A stretch of DNA of 64,000 bases from positions 620,001 through 684,000 of the forward strand of contig NZ_CP107048.1 of assembly GCF_025736935.1 (NCBI RefSeq). Reading direction: 5' to 3'. How positions within the stretch are numbered: the first letter of the stretch is position 1; each line of letters starts with the position of its first letter. The stretch comes from Qipengyuania sp. SS22. GTDB lineage: Bacteria; Pseudomonadota; Alphaproteobacteria; Sphingomonadales; Sphingomonadaceae. The notes beneath the pieces were generated by a model. It did not search any database. It saw nothing but the letters and a program-made list of their open reading frames with translations, and had not been told where the DNA came from. Shown piece after piece: positions 1 through 8,796 of the stretch. A program made the position numbers and the translations under genes.

Positions 1-2501
1 GCGCGGATACCAATGCGAGCACCGGCTTCGACCAGACGATCTACAAGTTGAACCTGCCGACCGTCCGCGAACCGGTACTGAACGAAGCCATGTTCCTGAT
101 GCGCGAAACGGCGGAAAACCTGTTGCTCGACGCGGATGCGATCGACCGCGAGCGCGGGGTAATCGCATCGGAAAAGCTCGCTCGCGATTCGCTGTCCTAC
201 CGCTCGACGGTCGACCGGTTGCGTTTTTTCACCGAGGGCAGCGCGATCACCGATCGACTGCCGATCGGCATTGCCGAGACGATCGCAACGATGCCGCGCG
301 AGGAATTCGTGTCGTTCTATCGTGGTTATTACCGGCCGGAGAACACCTTCATCGCCTTCATCGGTGACGTCGAACCTGCGGTAGCGATCGCCAAGATCGA
401 AGAGTATTTTGGCGACTGGAAGGCCCAGGGACCAGCGCTTCGCGAAACGCGTCCCGGCCCTGCAGTCCTGCAGCCCGGGAAAGTGGGGTACTTCTTCGAC
501 GAGAAGCTGATGACCTCGGTCACACTTGGCGCGTTGCGGCCTTACGAGGAACGGTCGGACACCCGCGTGATGCGGCGGGAAAATCTCGTCCGGGCGATCG
601 GTGCGCGTATCCTCAACCGGCGCTTCAATCGCAAGGTAAAACAGGGCGAGGCAGCCTACCTCTCGGGCGGGGTGGGTCGCTACCGCCCCTACGAAGTTGT
701 TGACGGCATGACCCTTACCATCCGCACGACCCCCGAGGATTGGAGGCAGGCGCTTGCCGAAGGCGAGCAGGAGCTTCGGCGGGCGCTGCAATATGGTTTC
801 TCGCAGGATGAAATGGATGAACAATTGGCGATCATCCGGCAATCGCGCGAGACCGCGGTCGAGCGCGCTGCAACGCGCAAGACCTATGCCGGCCTCGAAT
901 ACAATTACGCCCGCGAACTCGTGTCCGCTTTTGCCGAGGACAAGGTGTTCACTTCGCCGCAGGCCGGACTCGCCCTTTTCGAGGAGGCCGAACCAACGAT
1001 CACGCTCGAGGAGGTGGAGCGCGAATTCCGCGAAGCGTGGCGCGGTATCGAGAACCCGGCGATCTATTTCATCAACAAGGAGCCGCTCGAGGACACGGAG
1101 CGCGCCTTGAAGACAGCACTTCGCGAATCGCGCAATGTGGCGGTAACGGCGCCCGAACCGCGCAACGTAGCCGCATTTGCCTATACCGATTTCGGTAGTC
1201 CCGGCGAGGTCATCTCGGATAGCTATCTCGCGGATGCCGACGCACATCTCGTGAAATTCGCGAACAATGTCCGCCTCAATTTCAAGCAGACCGATTTCGA
1301 TGCAGGCACGATCGCGGTGCGCGTGCGCGTAGGGGGCGGCTTCATGGCGATGCCGCGCCGCAGCGAGGCATTGCGGCGGCTGGGCCTCAATCTCCTCGAC
1401 CAGAGCGGTGTGGTCGGACATACCGACGACGACCTGCGTAGCCTGTTCGCCGGGCAGCGTGTCGGGGTATCGGCCAAGACCTTCATCGACAATGATGCCT
1501 TCGAATTGCTGGGTGCGACCGATGCTGACGACCTTTCATCGCAGCTCAATTTGATGGCGGCCAAGGTCAAGGCGCCGGCCTTCAGCGAGGACGTGGCTGA
1601 GCAGTACTTCCGCAAGATCCGGGCCTGGTATCCGACGCATGATTCTTCGCCGCAGGAGACGGTACGCAAATATCTGCCGCGGCTCGTACGCTCGGGTCAC
1701 GAAGCCTACGGCTTTGACGATCTCGATAGTTTTCTGGAGCCGACCATCGCCGATGCGCGCGCCTGGATCGAGCCCGAGATGGCAGATGGACTGATCGAAA
1801 TCTCTGTCGTCGGCGACATCGACAAGCAGACGGTCGTCGAACAGGTCGCGCGGACGTTTGGCGCGCTTCCTGAACGCGCCGACGACAAGGGCGACTATCC
1901 GGTGATGGGGGACGTGCAGTTCCCGGCGGGCAGTGAGACGCCCAATCGTTTCTATCACAAGGGCACGCCCGACCAGGCATTGGTCTATGTCTACTGGCCC
2001 GCCCCCGATGCGAGCGATCCGGTCGACCGCTATCGCATGCGGCTGCTGCGCGGGTTGTTCCGTAACCGGTTGTCGGATGTCCTGCGCGAAGAGATGGGCT
2101 CGACCTATTCGCCCGGGACCTCGTCCTATTCGAACGATCTCTTCGATGGCTACGGCTATCTCTATGCGCGGGTCACCGCCAAGCCGGACGAAGTGGACAA
2201 AGTGCGCGAAGGGGTCCTTCGGGTCGCAAGCGAGATGGCGAATACGCCGATCGACGAAGACACCTTCACCCGCGCCTGGACTCCGATCGTAGAGGACCTC
2301 GACAGCAGTCTGGAAAACAACAGCTACTGGCTAAGCATCCTCGGCGATGCGCAAACTGGCGCGAGTGGCCTGACCCGGTTCCGCGTCCGTGAGCCCGCCT
2401 ATCGCGATATGACCGCGGAGGATATCAGCGTGCTGGCGAAGGAGGTGTTCGGGGGCGACCGGGACATCAGCGCCTACATCCTGCCGGCCGAGATGCAGTA
2501 G
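1..2501 (+). CDS. M16 family zinc metallopeptidase, 5' end cut by window edge
   Basis: The reading frame is open from the first complete codon (position 3), so the gene starts outside the window; the TTG at 48 is internal. The visible start, with NASTGFDQTIYKLNLP-type sequence, is the segment that follows the HxxEH zinc motif in M16 (pitrilysin/insulinase-like) peptidases, so the catalytic motif itself is upstream and not visible. About 830 residues remain, containing the inactive-half type domain in the C-terminal part (around 'GTPDQALVYVYWPAP' and 'LREEMGSTYSPG'), as in family members near 950 residues. Such proteins are usually exported and degrade peptides in the periplasm; the signal peptide cannot be seen here. 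Family assignment is firm, substrate unknown. Confidence 0.9.
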   Translation, partial: ADTNASTGFDQTIYKLNLPTVREPVLNEAMFLMRETAENLLLDADAIDRERGVIASEKLARDSLSYRSTVDRLRFFTEGSAITDRLPIGIAETIATMPREEFVSFYRGYYRPENTFIAFIGDVEPAVAIAKIEEYFGDWKAQGPALRETRPGPAVLQPGKVGYFFDEKLMTSVTLGALRPYEERSDTRVMRRENLVRAIGARILNRRFNRKVKQGEAAYLSGGVGRYRPYEVVDGMTLTIRTTPEDWRQALAEGEQELRRALQYGFSQDEMDEQLAIIRQSRETAVERAATRKTYAGLEYNYARELVSAFAEDKVFTSPQAGLALFEEAEPTITLEEVEREFREAWRGIENPAIYFINKEPLEDTERALKTALRESRNVAVTAPEPRNVAAFAYTDFGSPGEVISDSYLADADAHLVKFANNVRLNFKQTDFDAGTIAVRVRVGGGFMAMPRRSEALRRLGLNLLDQSGVVGHTDDDLRSLFAGQRVGVSAKTFIDNDAFELLGATDADDLSSQLNLMAAKVKAPAFSEDVAEQYFRKIRAWYPTHDSSPQETVRKYLPRLVRSGHEAYGFDDLDSFLEPTIADARAWIEPEMADGLIEISVVGDIDKQTVVEQVARTFGALPERADDKGDYPVMGDVQFPAGSETPNRFYHKGTPDQALVYVYWPAPDASDPVDRYRMRLLRGLFRNRLSDVLREEMGSTYSPGTSSYSNDLFDGYGYLYARVTAKPDEVDKVREGVLRVASEMANTPIDEDTFTRAWTPIVEDLDSSLENNSYWLSILGDAQTGASGLTRFRVREPAYRDMTAEDISVLAKEVFGGDRDISAYILPAEMQ

Positions 2502-2576
2502 CCGAGACAACCTTGTCCCGGCCGGTGGTTGTCGACCCCCAACAGGCGACCACCGGCGACCGGCCTGTGCTGGTCC

Positions 2577-2608
2577 GGGTGGTATGCCGGTTCTCCGGCA
2601 TTCCACCC
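2577..2608. terminator. Hairpin between convergent genes, possible bidirectional terminator
   Basis: Arms GGGTGGtATGCCGG and CCGGCATtCCACCC pair over 13 bp with one T-T mismatch around a TTCT loop. It lies between the stop codons of the M16 peptidase and the convergent GGDEF gene. No T-tract follows on either strand, so it is a candidate only. Confidence 0.4.
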
Positions 2609-2648
2609 GTCGTCGTTCGGTCGAGCTGAACCGGCCAGGCTTGCGCGA

Positions 2649-3857
2649 TCAGGCAGCCACCTTGCGCGTCGCCAGTACTGGAGGTGCGGGCTGTGGTGCC
2701 GCCGGTTCGAACGGGGCGAGAGAAACCTTGTTGCGGCCGGTGTTCTTGGCTTCGTAGAGTGCGAGGTCGGACCGGCGCGCGAGGCTGGACAGCGCTTCGT
2801 CAGGCGAGAGCTGGGCCAGGCCGAATGAGGCCGAGACTACCTGAGCGTGGCCGACCGCCTGTGACAGTTCGGTCTGCACCCGCTGCCGCAGTAATTCGGC
2901 CGAACGCGCCGCCTGCTGGATCTCCTGCCCGGCAAGGACCAGCGCGAATTCCTCGCCCCCGAGCCGGGCCACCAGATCCCCTTCGCCGGTCGCACTGGAA
3001 AGCAATTCGGCGACCGCGATGATCACCTTGTCGCCGACCGGGTGGCCGAAGCGGTCGTTGATCGTCTTGAAGCGGTCGATATCGACCGTCACCAGCGTCA
3101 GGGGCGTGCAGCTGTGGACGGCGTCAGCGACCATCTCCTCGCCGTGAACCTCGAACCCGCGGCGGTTGCGAAGGCCCGACAGCGGATCGGTTTCCGAGCG
3201 CGCGATCATCTCGATCGTCATGTCGCGCATCATGACCAGCAGCAACACCAGCGCGAGCGCGATCAGGATAACCGAGCCCACGCTTTGCGAGATTGCGGCG
3301 TAATCCGATGCGAGGTAATTCCGCGGCGTATCAGCACCCCCGATCTGCCAGGCGATGAGCGGCTTGACCAGGTAGGATAGTGCGGCCGCCGAGCTGACGA
3401 AGACCAGCAACCGGTCGAGCAGCATGCGGCGCCCGGACCGGATCACGATCAAGGTCATCAGTACCTGCATGGTGAAATAGGGAAGGTGATAGAGCAGCGT
3501 GCGAGCGCCCGTGCCGTAAGGAAGCATCAGCATCGCTGGGGTCAGCATTCCGGCAAGGACCCAAACGACCATTATGGGCCTGGTCTGCGGACCAGTGCGA
3601 TAATACTTCGCTACGCCGACAAGACCGCAGGTGAGCGCCGCCAGATAGGTATAGAAGATGCCGGTAATGACCGGCGTGGGATGTTCGGTCCAGCGCATGA
3701 TGAACTCGAGCATTACATCGACGATGCCCAGCGCATAGCCGGCTGCCAGCCAACCCGCGCCCCGGGCGACCGGATTGGAGCGCGCGACCACCGCAAACGC
3801 CACGCCGAACAGCGCGGCGATGAACATGTTGATTCCGAGAATGAATGCCGCCGTCAT
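2649..3857 (-). CDS. Membrane-bound GGDEF diguanylate cyclase
   Basis: 402 residues. The first ~205 residues form about six or seven hydrophobic membrane segments; the rest is a GGDEF domain that would make cyclic di-GMP from two GTP on the cytoplasmic side. The active-site loop reads GGEEF at residues 300-304, an accepted active variant, and 'DPLSGLRNRRGF' is the typical domain entry. The position where an inhibitory I-site RxxD would stand (just before GGEEF) reads GEGD, so product feedback inhibition by that site is probably absent. The last ~20 residues are Ala/Pro-rich. It is transcribed alone, convergent with the M16 gene. The signal sensed by the membrane part is unknown. Confidence 0.93.
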   Translation of the reverse strand: MTAAFILGINMFIAALFGVAFAVVARSNPVARGAGWLAAGYALGIVDVMLEFIMRWTEHPTPVITGIFYTYLAALTCGLVGVAKYYRTGPQTRPIMVVWVLAGMLTPAMLMLPYGTGARTLLYHLPYFTMQVLMTLIVIRSGRRMLLDRLLVFVSSAAALSYLVKPLIAWQIGGADTPRNYLASDYAAISQSVGSVILIALALVLLLVMMRDMTIEMIARSETDPLSGLRNRRGFEVHGEEMVADAVHSCTPLTLVTVDIDRFKTINDRFGHPVGDKVIIAVAELLSSATGEGDLVARLGGEEFALVLAGQEIQQAARSAELLRQRVQTELSQAVGHAQVVSASFGLAQLSPDEALSSLARRSDLALYEAKNTGRNKVSLAPFEPAAPQPAPPVLATRKVAA

Positions 3858-4098
3858 CGGCTGTTCCCTGCTCCCATCTACTTCCCGCGCAGGACCTTAA
3901 GGAGGGCGGGTTAAGATGCCCTAACCATACACTTTGATTGCGGAAGAAGCGCGCGGGGCGATCGGCGCGCTTGCTCGGCAGCATCTGAGCGGTTCAAGTG
4001 CTGATATCGGTACCGCCAAAGCGTACCACGGCAGGGCGCCGGCCGGTTTGGCTCGCAGGCAACCCTTGGCTTTCGACGCTTGGATCACATGGGAAAAC

Positions 4099-4173
4099 TG
4101 GCTGGGGTGGCAGGGATCGAACCTGCGAATGCCGATACCAAAAACCGGTGCCTTACCACTTGGCTACACCCCA
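4099..4173 (-). tRNA. tRNA-Gln (UUG)
   Basis: On the minus strand a full cloverleaf can be drawn: acceptor TGGGGTG pairing with CACCCCA, discriminator G, encoded CCA, a T-arm with GGTTCGATCC, and an anticodon loop TTTTGGT giving anticodon TTG. It sits just downstream of the GPH symporter gene on the same strand. Confidence 0.97.
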
Positions 4174-4187
4174 GCGAGTGAGCGCCC

Positions 4188-5597
4188 CTATAACGCCTCG
4201 GACGCGGAAGGGAAGGGGTTGGAAGGCGAAACCAGTCGACGTTCGGCCAGTTCGGTTTCGACCTGCGCGACGGTCGCGCGGTCGAGCCGGTAGAAATACA
4301 TCGCCACACCCGCCGGAACGATCGCGGCTGCGGGTACGAGCGCGAAGGCGAGCTCGATCCCCATGCGCGCCTCGGCCGACTGGACCGCGCCCGCTTCGAA
4401 GCCGGTCAGTGCCAGTAGGAAACCCGGCAGCGCCGCGCCGAACGCCACCCCCGCCTTGATCGCGAAGATCGACGCGGAGATCACAAGTCCGGTCATCTGG
4501 CGCCCGCTCGACCATTCGAGATATTCGGCGATATCGGTGAACATCGAATAGGCGAGCACCATCATCATGCCGAAACCGACGCCAACGAACAGCTGGACGA
4601 AGGTCTGCGGCCAGACTGCATCATAGGGCAGGAGGTAGAACACCAGCATGGCGGCGATTTTCAACCCGCCGGCCACGATCAGCAGCACCGGCTTGTCGAA
4701 CCTGCGGGCAAGGTAGTTGGCCCCGATGACGCCGATCAGCTGGCCGATGGCGAGCGCCGAATAGAACAGCCCGATCCGGTCGAGGAAAAAGAACACCGGC
4801 GCGCCATCGTCGCCTGCGACATAACGGAACCAGAACAGCGCACTGCCCGCGCGCGCGGAGAGCGCGACCGGGGCGAGCAGCGCGGCCACCGCCACGGCGA
4901 TCCATGCAGGCGTGCGGACCAGGACCTTGAGATCGTCGATAATGCGGCCGTTGGTTGGGGCGGGCGGGATACGCTCGCGGCTGGCCGCAAAGGCGATCCA
5001 ATAGGTCGCGACGCCCAGTCCGGCGAGTATGAACATGGTCAGCATGATCCCCTGCCGCTCGTCGCCCGCGCCCAGCTCGCGCACCAGCGTCGTCCCGACC
5101 ACACCGATCAGGATCACCGCAGCGGCGGAAAACACCATGCGATAGGCAGCGAAGCTCGAGCGTTCGTCGGCGCTGGTGGAAACGACGCCCATCAGCGCCG
5201 AATAGGGGACGCTGGCGGCAGTGAAGGCGAGCATGGTCGCGGTGTAGGTGACATAGGCCCAGATCAACATCGAGCCGGGGGAAAGATCGGGCGCGGCAAA
5301 GATCGCCGCCCCGGTCAGGCCAAAGGGGATCGCGCCCCACAACAGATAGGGCCGGTACCGCCCCCAACGGGTGCGCGTGCGGTCGGCCAGCGCGCCCATC
5401 ATCGGGTCGGTCACCGCGTCGATCAGCTTGGTCAGGAACAGCATCAGCCCCATCGCGGCAGGTGCCACGCCGCCAAGCTCGACGAAGAAGAACAGCAGGT
5501 AGAGATTGAAGAAGTTGAGATAGAAGGACGAGGCGAGATCGCCCATCCCATAGCCGATCTTCTCCAGTCGGCCGACAGGGCGCACCGGATCACTCAA
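4188..5597 (-). CDS. GPH-family cation:sugar symporter (MFS superfamily)
   Basis: 469 residues with about twelve membrane helices. The N-terminal block with 'KLIDAVTDPMMGALADRT' followed by R-WGRYRPY is the signature of glycoside-pentoside-hexuronide symporters (MelB-like), which take up sugars with Na+ or H+. The start is TTG at 5597: a strong ribosome site GGAGGA lies seven bases upstream and no in-frame ATG is better placed. That ribosome site falls inside a long inverted repeat (5605-5641). yghU lies 70 bases upstream on the same strand, tRNA-Gln just downstream. There is no sugar-catabolic gene nearby, so the substrate cannot be inferred. Confidence 0.88.
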   Translation of the reverse strand: MSDPVRPVGRLEKIGYGMGDLASSFYLNFFNLYLLFFFVELGGVAPAAMGLMLFLTKLIDAVTDPMMGALADRTRTRWGRYRPYLLWGAIPFGLTGAAIFAAPDLSPGSMLIWAYVTYTATMLAFTAASVPYSALMGVVSTSADERSSFAAYRMVFSAAAVILIGVVGTTLVRELGAGDERQGIMLTMFILAGLGVATYWIAFAASRERIPPAPTNGRIIDDLKVLVRTPAWIAVAVAALLAPVALSARAGSALFWFRYVAGDDGAPVFFFLDRIGLFYSALAIGQLIGVIGANYLARRFDKPVLLIVAGGLKIAAMLVFYLLPYDAVWPQTFVQLFVGVGFGMMMVLAYSMFTDIAEYLEWSSGRQMTGLVISASIFAIKAGVAFGAALPGFLLALTGFEAGAVQSAEARMGIELAFALVPAAAIVPAGVAMYFYRLDRATVAQVETELAERRLVSPSNPFPSASEAL

Positions 5598-5604
5598 ATC
5601 TGTA

Positions 5605-5641
5605 TCCTCCCATACCGCCGCGATGGGACGGCATGGGAGGA
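5605..5641 (-). promoter_or_regulatory. Inverted repeat covering the symporter ribosome site
   Basis: Arms of 13 bases (TCCTCCCATaCCG and CGGcATGGGAGGA on the plus strand) match with one mismatch, separated by 11 bases. On the mRNA of the minus strand the second arm contains the GGGAGGA ribosome site of the symporter gene, so folding would hide it. It could also be a yghU terminator (no T-tract) or a protein operator. Confidence 0.5.
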
Positions 5642-5667
5642 GCTAAGTCAAGCCAAACGGGAGCGGG

Positions 5668-6519
5668 TCAGATTGCCTTGCCGTCGAAATCGGCAGCCGA
5701 ATGGCGTTCGAGGAGCTGCGCGTCGTCATCGCCCCAGGTCTTGTTGACGATCCGCCCGCGCCGCGCCGCAGGGCGATCGGCGATCTGTTTCACCCAGCGT
5801 TCGACATGGGTGTATTCGTGGATCGAGAGGAAGGTGCGCGCCTCGCCGTAAATGCCGCCGAGTACGAAGGGCGACAGCCAGGGCCAGGCGGCCATATCGG
5901 CAATGGTGTAATCCTTGCCGCCAAGGAATTCGCTTTTCGCCAACCGCTGGTCGGTGACGTCGAACAGCCGCTTGGTTTCCATCGCATAGCGGTTGATCGG
6001 GTATTCGAATTTCTCGGGCGCATAAGCGTAGAAATGGCCAAAGCCCCCGCCGATGAAGGGGGCGCTGCCGACCTGCCAGAACAGCCAGCTGAGCACTTCC
6101 GCGCGCGTATGATCGGTGGGCAGGAAAGCACCGAACTTTTCGGCCAGGTGCATCAGGATCGCGCCGCTTTCGAACACGCGAACGGGTTCGGGGCCGCTGC
6201 GGTCGAGCAGGGCCGGGATCTTGGAATTGGGATTGAGATCGACGAAGCCCGAACCGAACTGGTCGCCTTCGCCGATATTGACCGTCCAGGCGTCGTATTC
6301 GGCGCCGGCGTGTCCCGCCTCGAGCAATTCCTCGAACATCAGCGTGGCCTTCACCCCGTTGGGCGTGGCGAGCGAATAAAGCTGGAAGTCATGCTCGCCC
6401 ACGGGCAGCTCGCGATCCTCGCGCGCACCGGCCGTGGGGCGATTGATATTGGCGAAGCGGCCGCCATTTTCGGAATCGTGGGTCCAGACTTCGGGCGGGG
6501 TATATGTGGTATCAGCCAA
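5668..6519 (-). CDS. yghU: Glutathione S-transferase YghU (disulfide-bond oxidoreductase type)
   Basis: 283 residues. The sequence follows E. coli YghU closely from end to end: 'GGRFANINRPTAG' near residue 20, 'LYSLATPNGVKATLMFEELL' in the thioredoxin-like N-domain, 'NPNSKIPALLD', 'WLFWQVGSAPFIGGGFGHF' in the helical domain and 'ADRPAARRGRIVN' near the end. Nu-class enzymes of this kind bind glutathione in a TPN motif without the classic Tyr/Ser/Cys and show disulfide reductase and peroxidase activity in the cytoplasm. It is transcribed away from the topoisomerase gene, with a 93-base intergenic space holding both promoters. The physiological substrate is not known. Confidence 0.95.
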   Translation of the reverse strand: MADTTYTPPEVWTHDSENGGRFANINRPTAGAREDRELPVGEHDFQLYSLATPNGVKATLMFEELLEAGHAGAEYDAWTVNIGEGDQFGSGFVDLNPNSKIPALLDRSGPEPVRVFESGAILMHLAEKFGAFLPTDHTRAEVLSWLFWQVGSAPFIGGGFGHFYAYAPEKFEYPINRYAMETKRLFDVTDQRLAKSEFLGGKDYTIADMAAWPWLSPFVLGGIYGEARTFLSIHEYTHVERWVKQIADRPAARRGRIVNKTWGDDDAQLLERHSAADFDGKAI

Positions 6520-6612
6520 GATCGTTCTCCTCAGGCGGACGGGCTAAAACAGCCTTCCATTCGTCGCAAGGTGGGGAACCGTGACCACTCTCCCACGGTT
6601 CTTCCCTTCGCC

Positions 6613-7614
6613 ATGACGAAGCTCATCTATGTCGACGACGACCTGCCCGGTATCTCTCGCAAGGGTGCGGGCAAGGGATGGGCCTATTACGACCCCGAGG
6701 GCAAGCTGCTGACCGATGCAGCGGAGAAGCGCCGGCTCAATGCGGTGGCGCTCCCGCCGGCCTATACCGATGCCTGGTTCTGCCCTGCGCCCAACGGCCA
6801 CATCCTCGCCACGGGGATCGACGCCAAGGGGCGCAAGCAATATCGCTACCATCCCGAATTCCGCGCCGCGCGTGAAGGCGAGAAGTTCGACAGCTGCGTC
6901 ACTTTCGGGAGCCTGCTGCCGCTGGTGCGCAAGCGCGTGGAAGCGGATTTGCGCGGCCACAAGCTGACGCGTGAACGCGCGGTGGCGAGTGTCGTCCGCC
7001 TGCTTGATCTGGGCGCGGTGCGCGTCGGGAACGAAGGCTATGCCAAGGCCAACAAGAGTTTCGGCGCCACCACGCTGCGCCAGCGCCATGCCGAACTGAC
7101 CGGCAAGGTGCTGCGCCTGCGCTACAAGGGCAAGGCAGGCAAGCTGCGCGAAGTGACGCTGTCCGACGGAAGCCTCGCGCGCATGGTGCGCAAGATGCAG
7201 GACCTGCCGGGGCAGCACCTGTTTAAATATACCGATGACGAGGGCGAGCTGCACACGGTCGGGTCGAGCGATGTGAACGACTATCTGCGCGAAACCATGG
7301 GGCAGGATTTCACCGCCAAGAATTTCCGCACCTGGCATGCCAGCGTGAAGGCGCTGTCTTGCCTTCGGGATGGGGAGGGCGCGCTGCCGATGAAGGCGCT
7401 GCTCGAATGCGTCGCCGACCATCTCGGCAATACGCCCGCGGTTACCCGCAAGAGCTATATCCATCCGGCTGTATTCCAACTGCTCGAGAATCAGGAAAGC
7501 TGGCGCGCGCAATTGCGCCTGCCGCGTGCCACCCGCTGGCTGACCCGCGAAGAACGCGGGCTTATCAACCTGTTGCAGGAAAGTCCGAGCGCGCAGGAAT
7601 TGCTCGCCGCGTAG
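6613..7614 (+). CDS. DNA topoisomerase IB
   Basis: 333 residues, the usual size for bacterial (poxvirus-like) type IB topoisomerases, which relax supercoils by nicking one strand through a 3'-phosphotyrosyl link. The catalytic tyrosine is Y282 in 'TRKSYIHPAV'; 'NFRTWHASVKAL' and 'VRVGNEGYA' supply catalytic-core segments. The frame is open far upstream to 5701, but that stretch is the antisense of yghU; ATG 6613, starting MTKLIYVDDDLPG, matches the family N-terminus. The gene stands alone, divergent from yghU. Confidence 0.95.
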   Translation: MTKLIYVDDDLPGISRKGAGKGWAYYDPEGKLLTDAAEKRRLNAVALPPAYTDAWFCPAPNGHILATGIDAKGRKQYRYHPEFRAAREGEKFDSCVTFGSLLPLVRKRVEADLRGHKLTRERAVASVVRLLDLGAVRVGNEGYAKANKSFGATTLRQRHAELTGKVLRLRYKGKAGKLREVTLSDGSLARMVRKMQDLPGQHLFKYTDDEGELHTVGSSDVNDYLRETMGQDFTAKNFRTWHASVKALSCLRDGEGALPMKALLECVADHLGNTPAVTRKSYIHPAVFQLLENQESWRAQLRLPRATRWLTREERGLINLLQESPSAQELLAA

Positions 7615-7751
7615 CCCGCAGACGCGAGAAGGGCTTCTGCTTTTCGGAAGTTTGCGATAAACGGAGCGGGCCGATGGTGCGGAGCCATCGCGCGTCCGCG
7701 CGTGCATCGGGGCAACGGCGGGCATCTGTTCTCCGCCGGAATGTCGTATCC

Positions 7752-8768
7752 ATGCACCGGCTCGCCAATTTCGATGTCAGTCGCCAGTTCCTCAGCCAGC
7801 GCAGCAAGATTGCCGCCCAAGTGGTGTTCGGGGCCATGTGCGCCGCGGCCATGGTCGGCCTGCGTTCGCTGGTCGACGTTTGGGCGCCGATCTCGGGGCC
7901 CTTCGCGATGATTTATCCGACGATCCTGCTCGCCACGCTCTACGGACATTGGCGCGCGGGCGTGGTCGCCTTTACGATCACCTTCTTCTGGGCGTGGTTT
8001 TTCATCCTGCCGCCATCGCGCTCGTTCCTGTTCGCCGATCTTACCGATCCCGCACGCGTCGTCCTCAATGCCACCTGTGCGCTGATCGTGCTCGTCTTCG
8101 CCGAGGCCTTTCGCCGTGCGGCGCATGCGACGATGGACGAAATCCGCGAACGCGCCGACCGGCGGCTGACATTGCTGGCCGAGCTCGAGCACCGCACGAA
8201 GAACAATTTCGCGCTGGTCGCCAGCATGCTCGAATTGCAGAAGCGGCGTATCCCGCAGCGCGAATTGCATGCCCCGCTCGACGACGCGGTGGGCCGCGTG
8301 CGGACCTTTGCCGATGCCTATTCGGCGCTGGCACTGGAACAGTCGGACGATCCCGATGTCGCGATGAAGCCCTATCTGGAATACCTCCTCGACCGGATCG
8401 AGGGATCGAGCCTTCCGCCATCGGTGCGCCTGTTTCGCGAGATCGACCAAGCGACGCTGAGCCCTGAAGAGGCGGTGGCAATCGGGCTCTATCTCAACGA
8501 AGCGGTCGCCAATGCGTGTAAATACGCCTTCCCCGACGACCGGACCGGCACGATCGCGGTGTTCTTCCACGCGCGCGGCGACACGTGGCGGTTCACTATC
8601 GAGGACGACGGCGTGGGCGCCGATGCCTTTACCGATCCGGGGGGCGGACTGGGCAGCCAATTGCTCGCCGCCTTTGCCGCCCAGGCCGAGGCGACGCACC
8701 ATGCGGGGCCCGTGCTAAACGGTTTCCGCACGGAAATGCGCAAGGAAGACCAGTCCGAACTTGCGTAG
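7752..8768 (+). CDS. DUF4118 sensor histidine kinase (HisKA_2/HWE-like)
   Basis: 338 residues. Residues ~20-115 hold four hydrophobic helices of the DUF4118 (KdpD-like) membrane module with 'AMIYPTILLATLYGHWRAG'. The dimerisation domain follows with phospho-acceptor H147 in 'ELEHRTKNNFALV', the HisKA_2 style common in alphaproteobacteria. The ATP-binding domain has the N-box 'NEAVANACKYAF' and G-boxes 'DDGVGAD' and 'GGGLGSQLL'. ATG 7752 was chosen because upstream codons look non-coding. No response regulator lies nearby, so it is an orphan kinase; blue-light or stress sensing is not supported by any visible LOV/PAS domain. Confidence 0.9.
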   Translation: MHRLANFDVSRQFLSQRSKIAAQVVFGAMCAAAMVGLRSLVDVWAPISGPFAMIYPTILLATLYGHWRAGVVAFTITFFWAWFFILPPSRSFLFADLTDPARVVLNATCALIVLVFAEAFRRAAHATMDEIRERADRRLTLLAELEHRTKNNFALVASMLELQKRRIPQRELHAPLDDAVGRVRTFADAYSALALEQSDDPDVAMKPYLEYLLDRIEGSSLPPSVRLFREIDQATLSPEEAVAIGLYLNEAVANACKYAFPDDRTGTIAVFFHARGDTWRFTIEDDGVGADAFTDPGGGLGSQLLAAFAAQAEATHHAGPVLNGFRTEMRKEDQSELA

Positions 8769-8796
8769 GGTAGCCTAAAAGGATACCGCCGCGGCC

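Noticed and set aside
5701..6612. N-terminal extension of the topoisomerase frame by 304 codons
   Set aside because: It is the antisense of yghU and the intergenic space; the true family start is ATG 6613.
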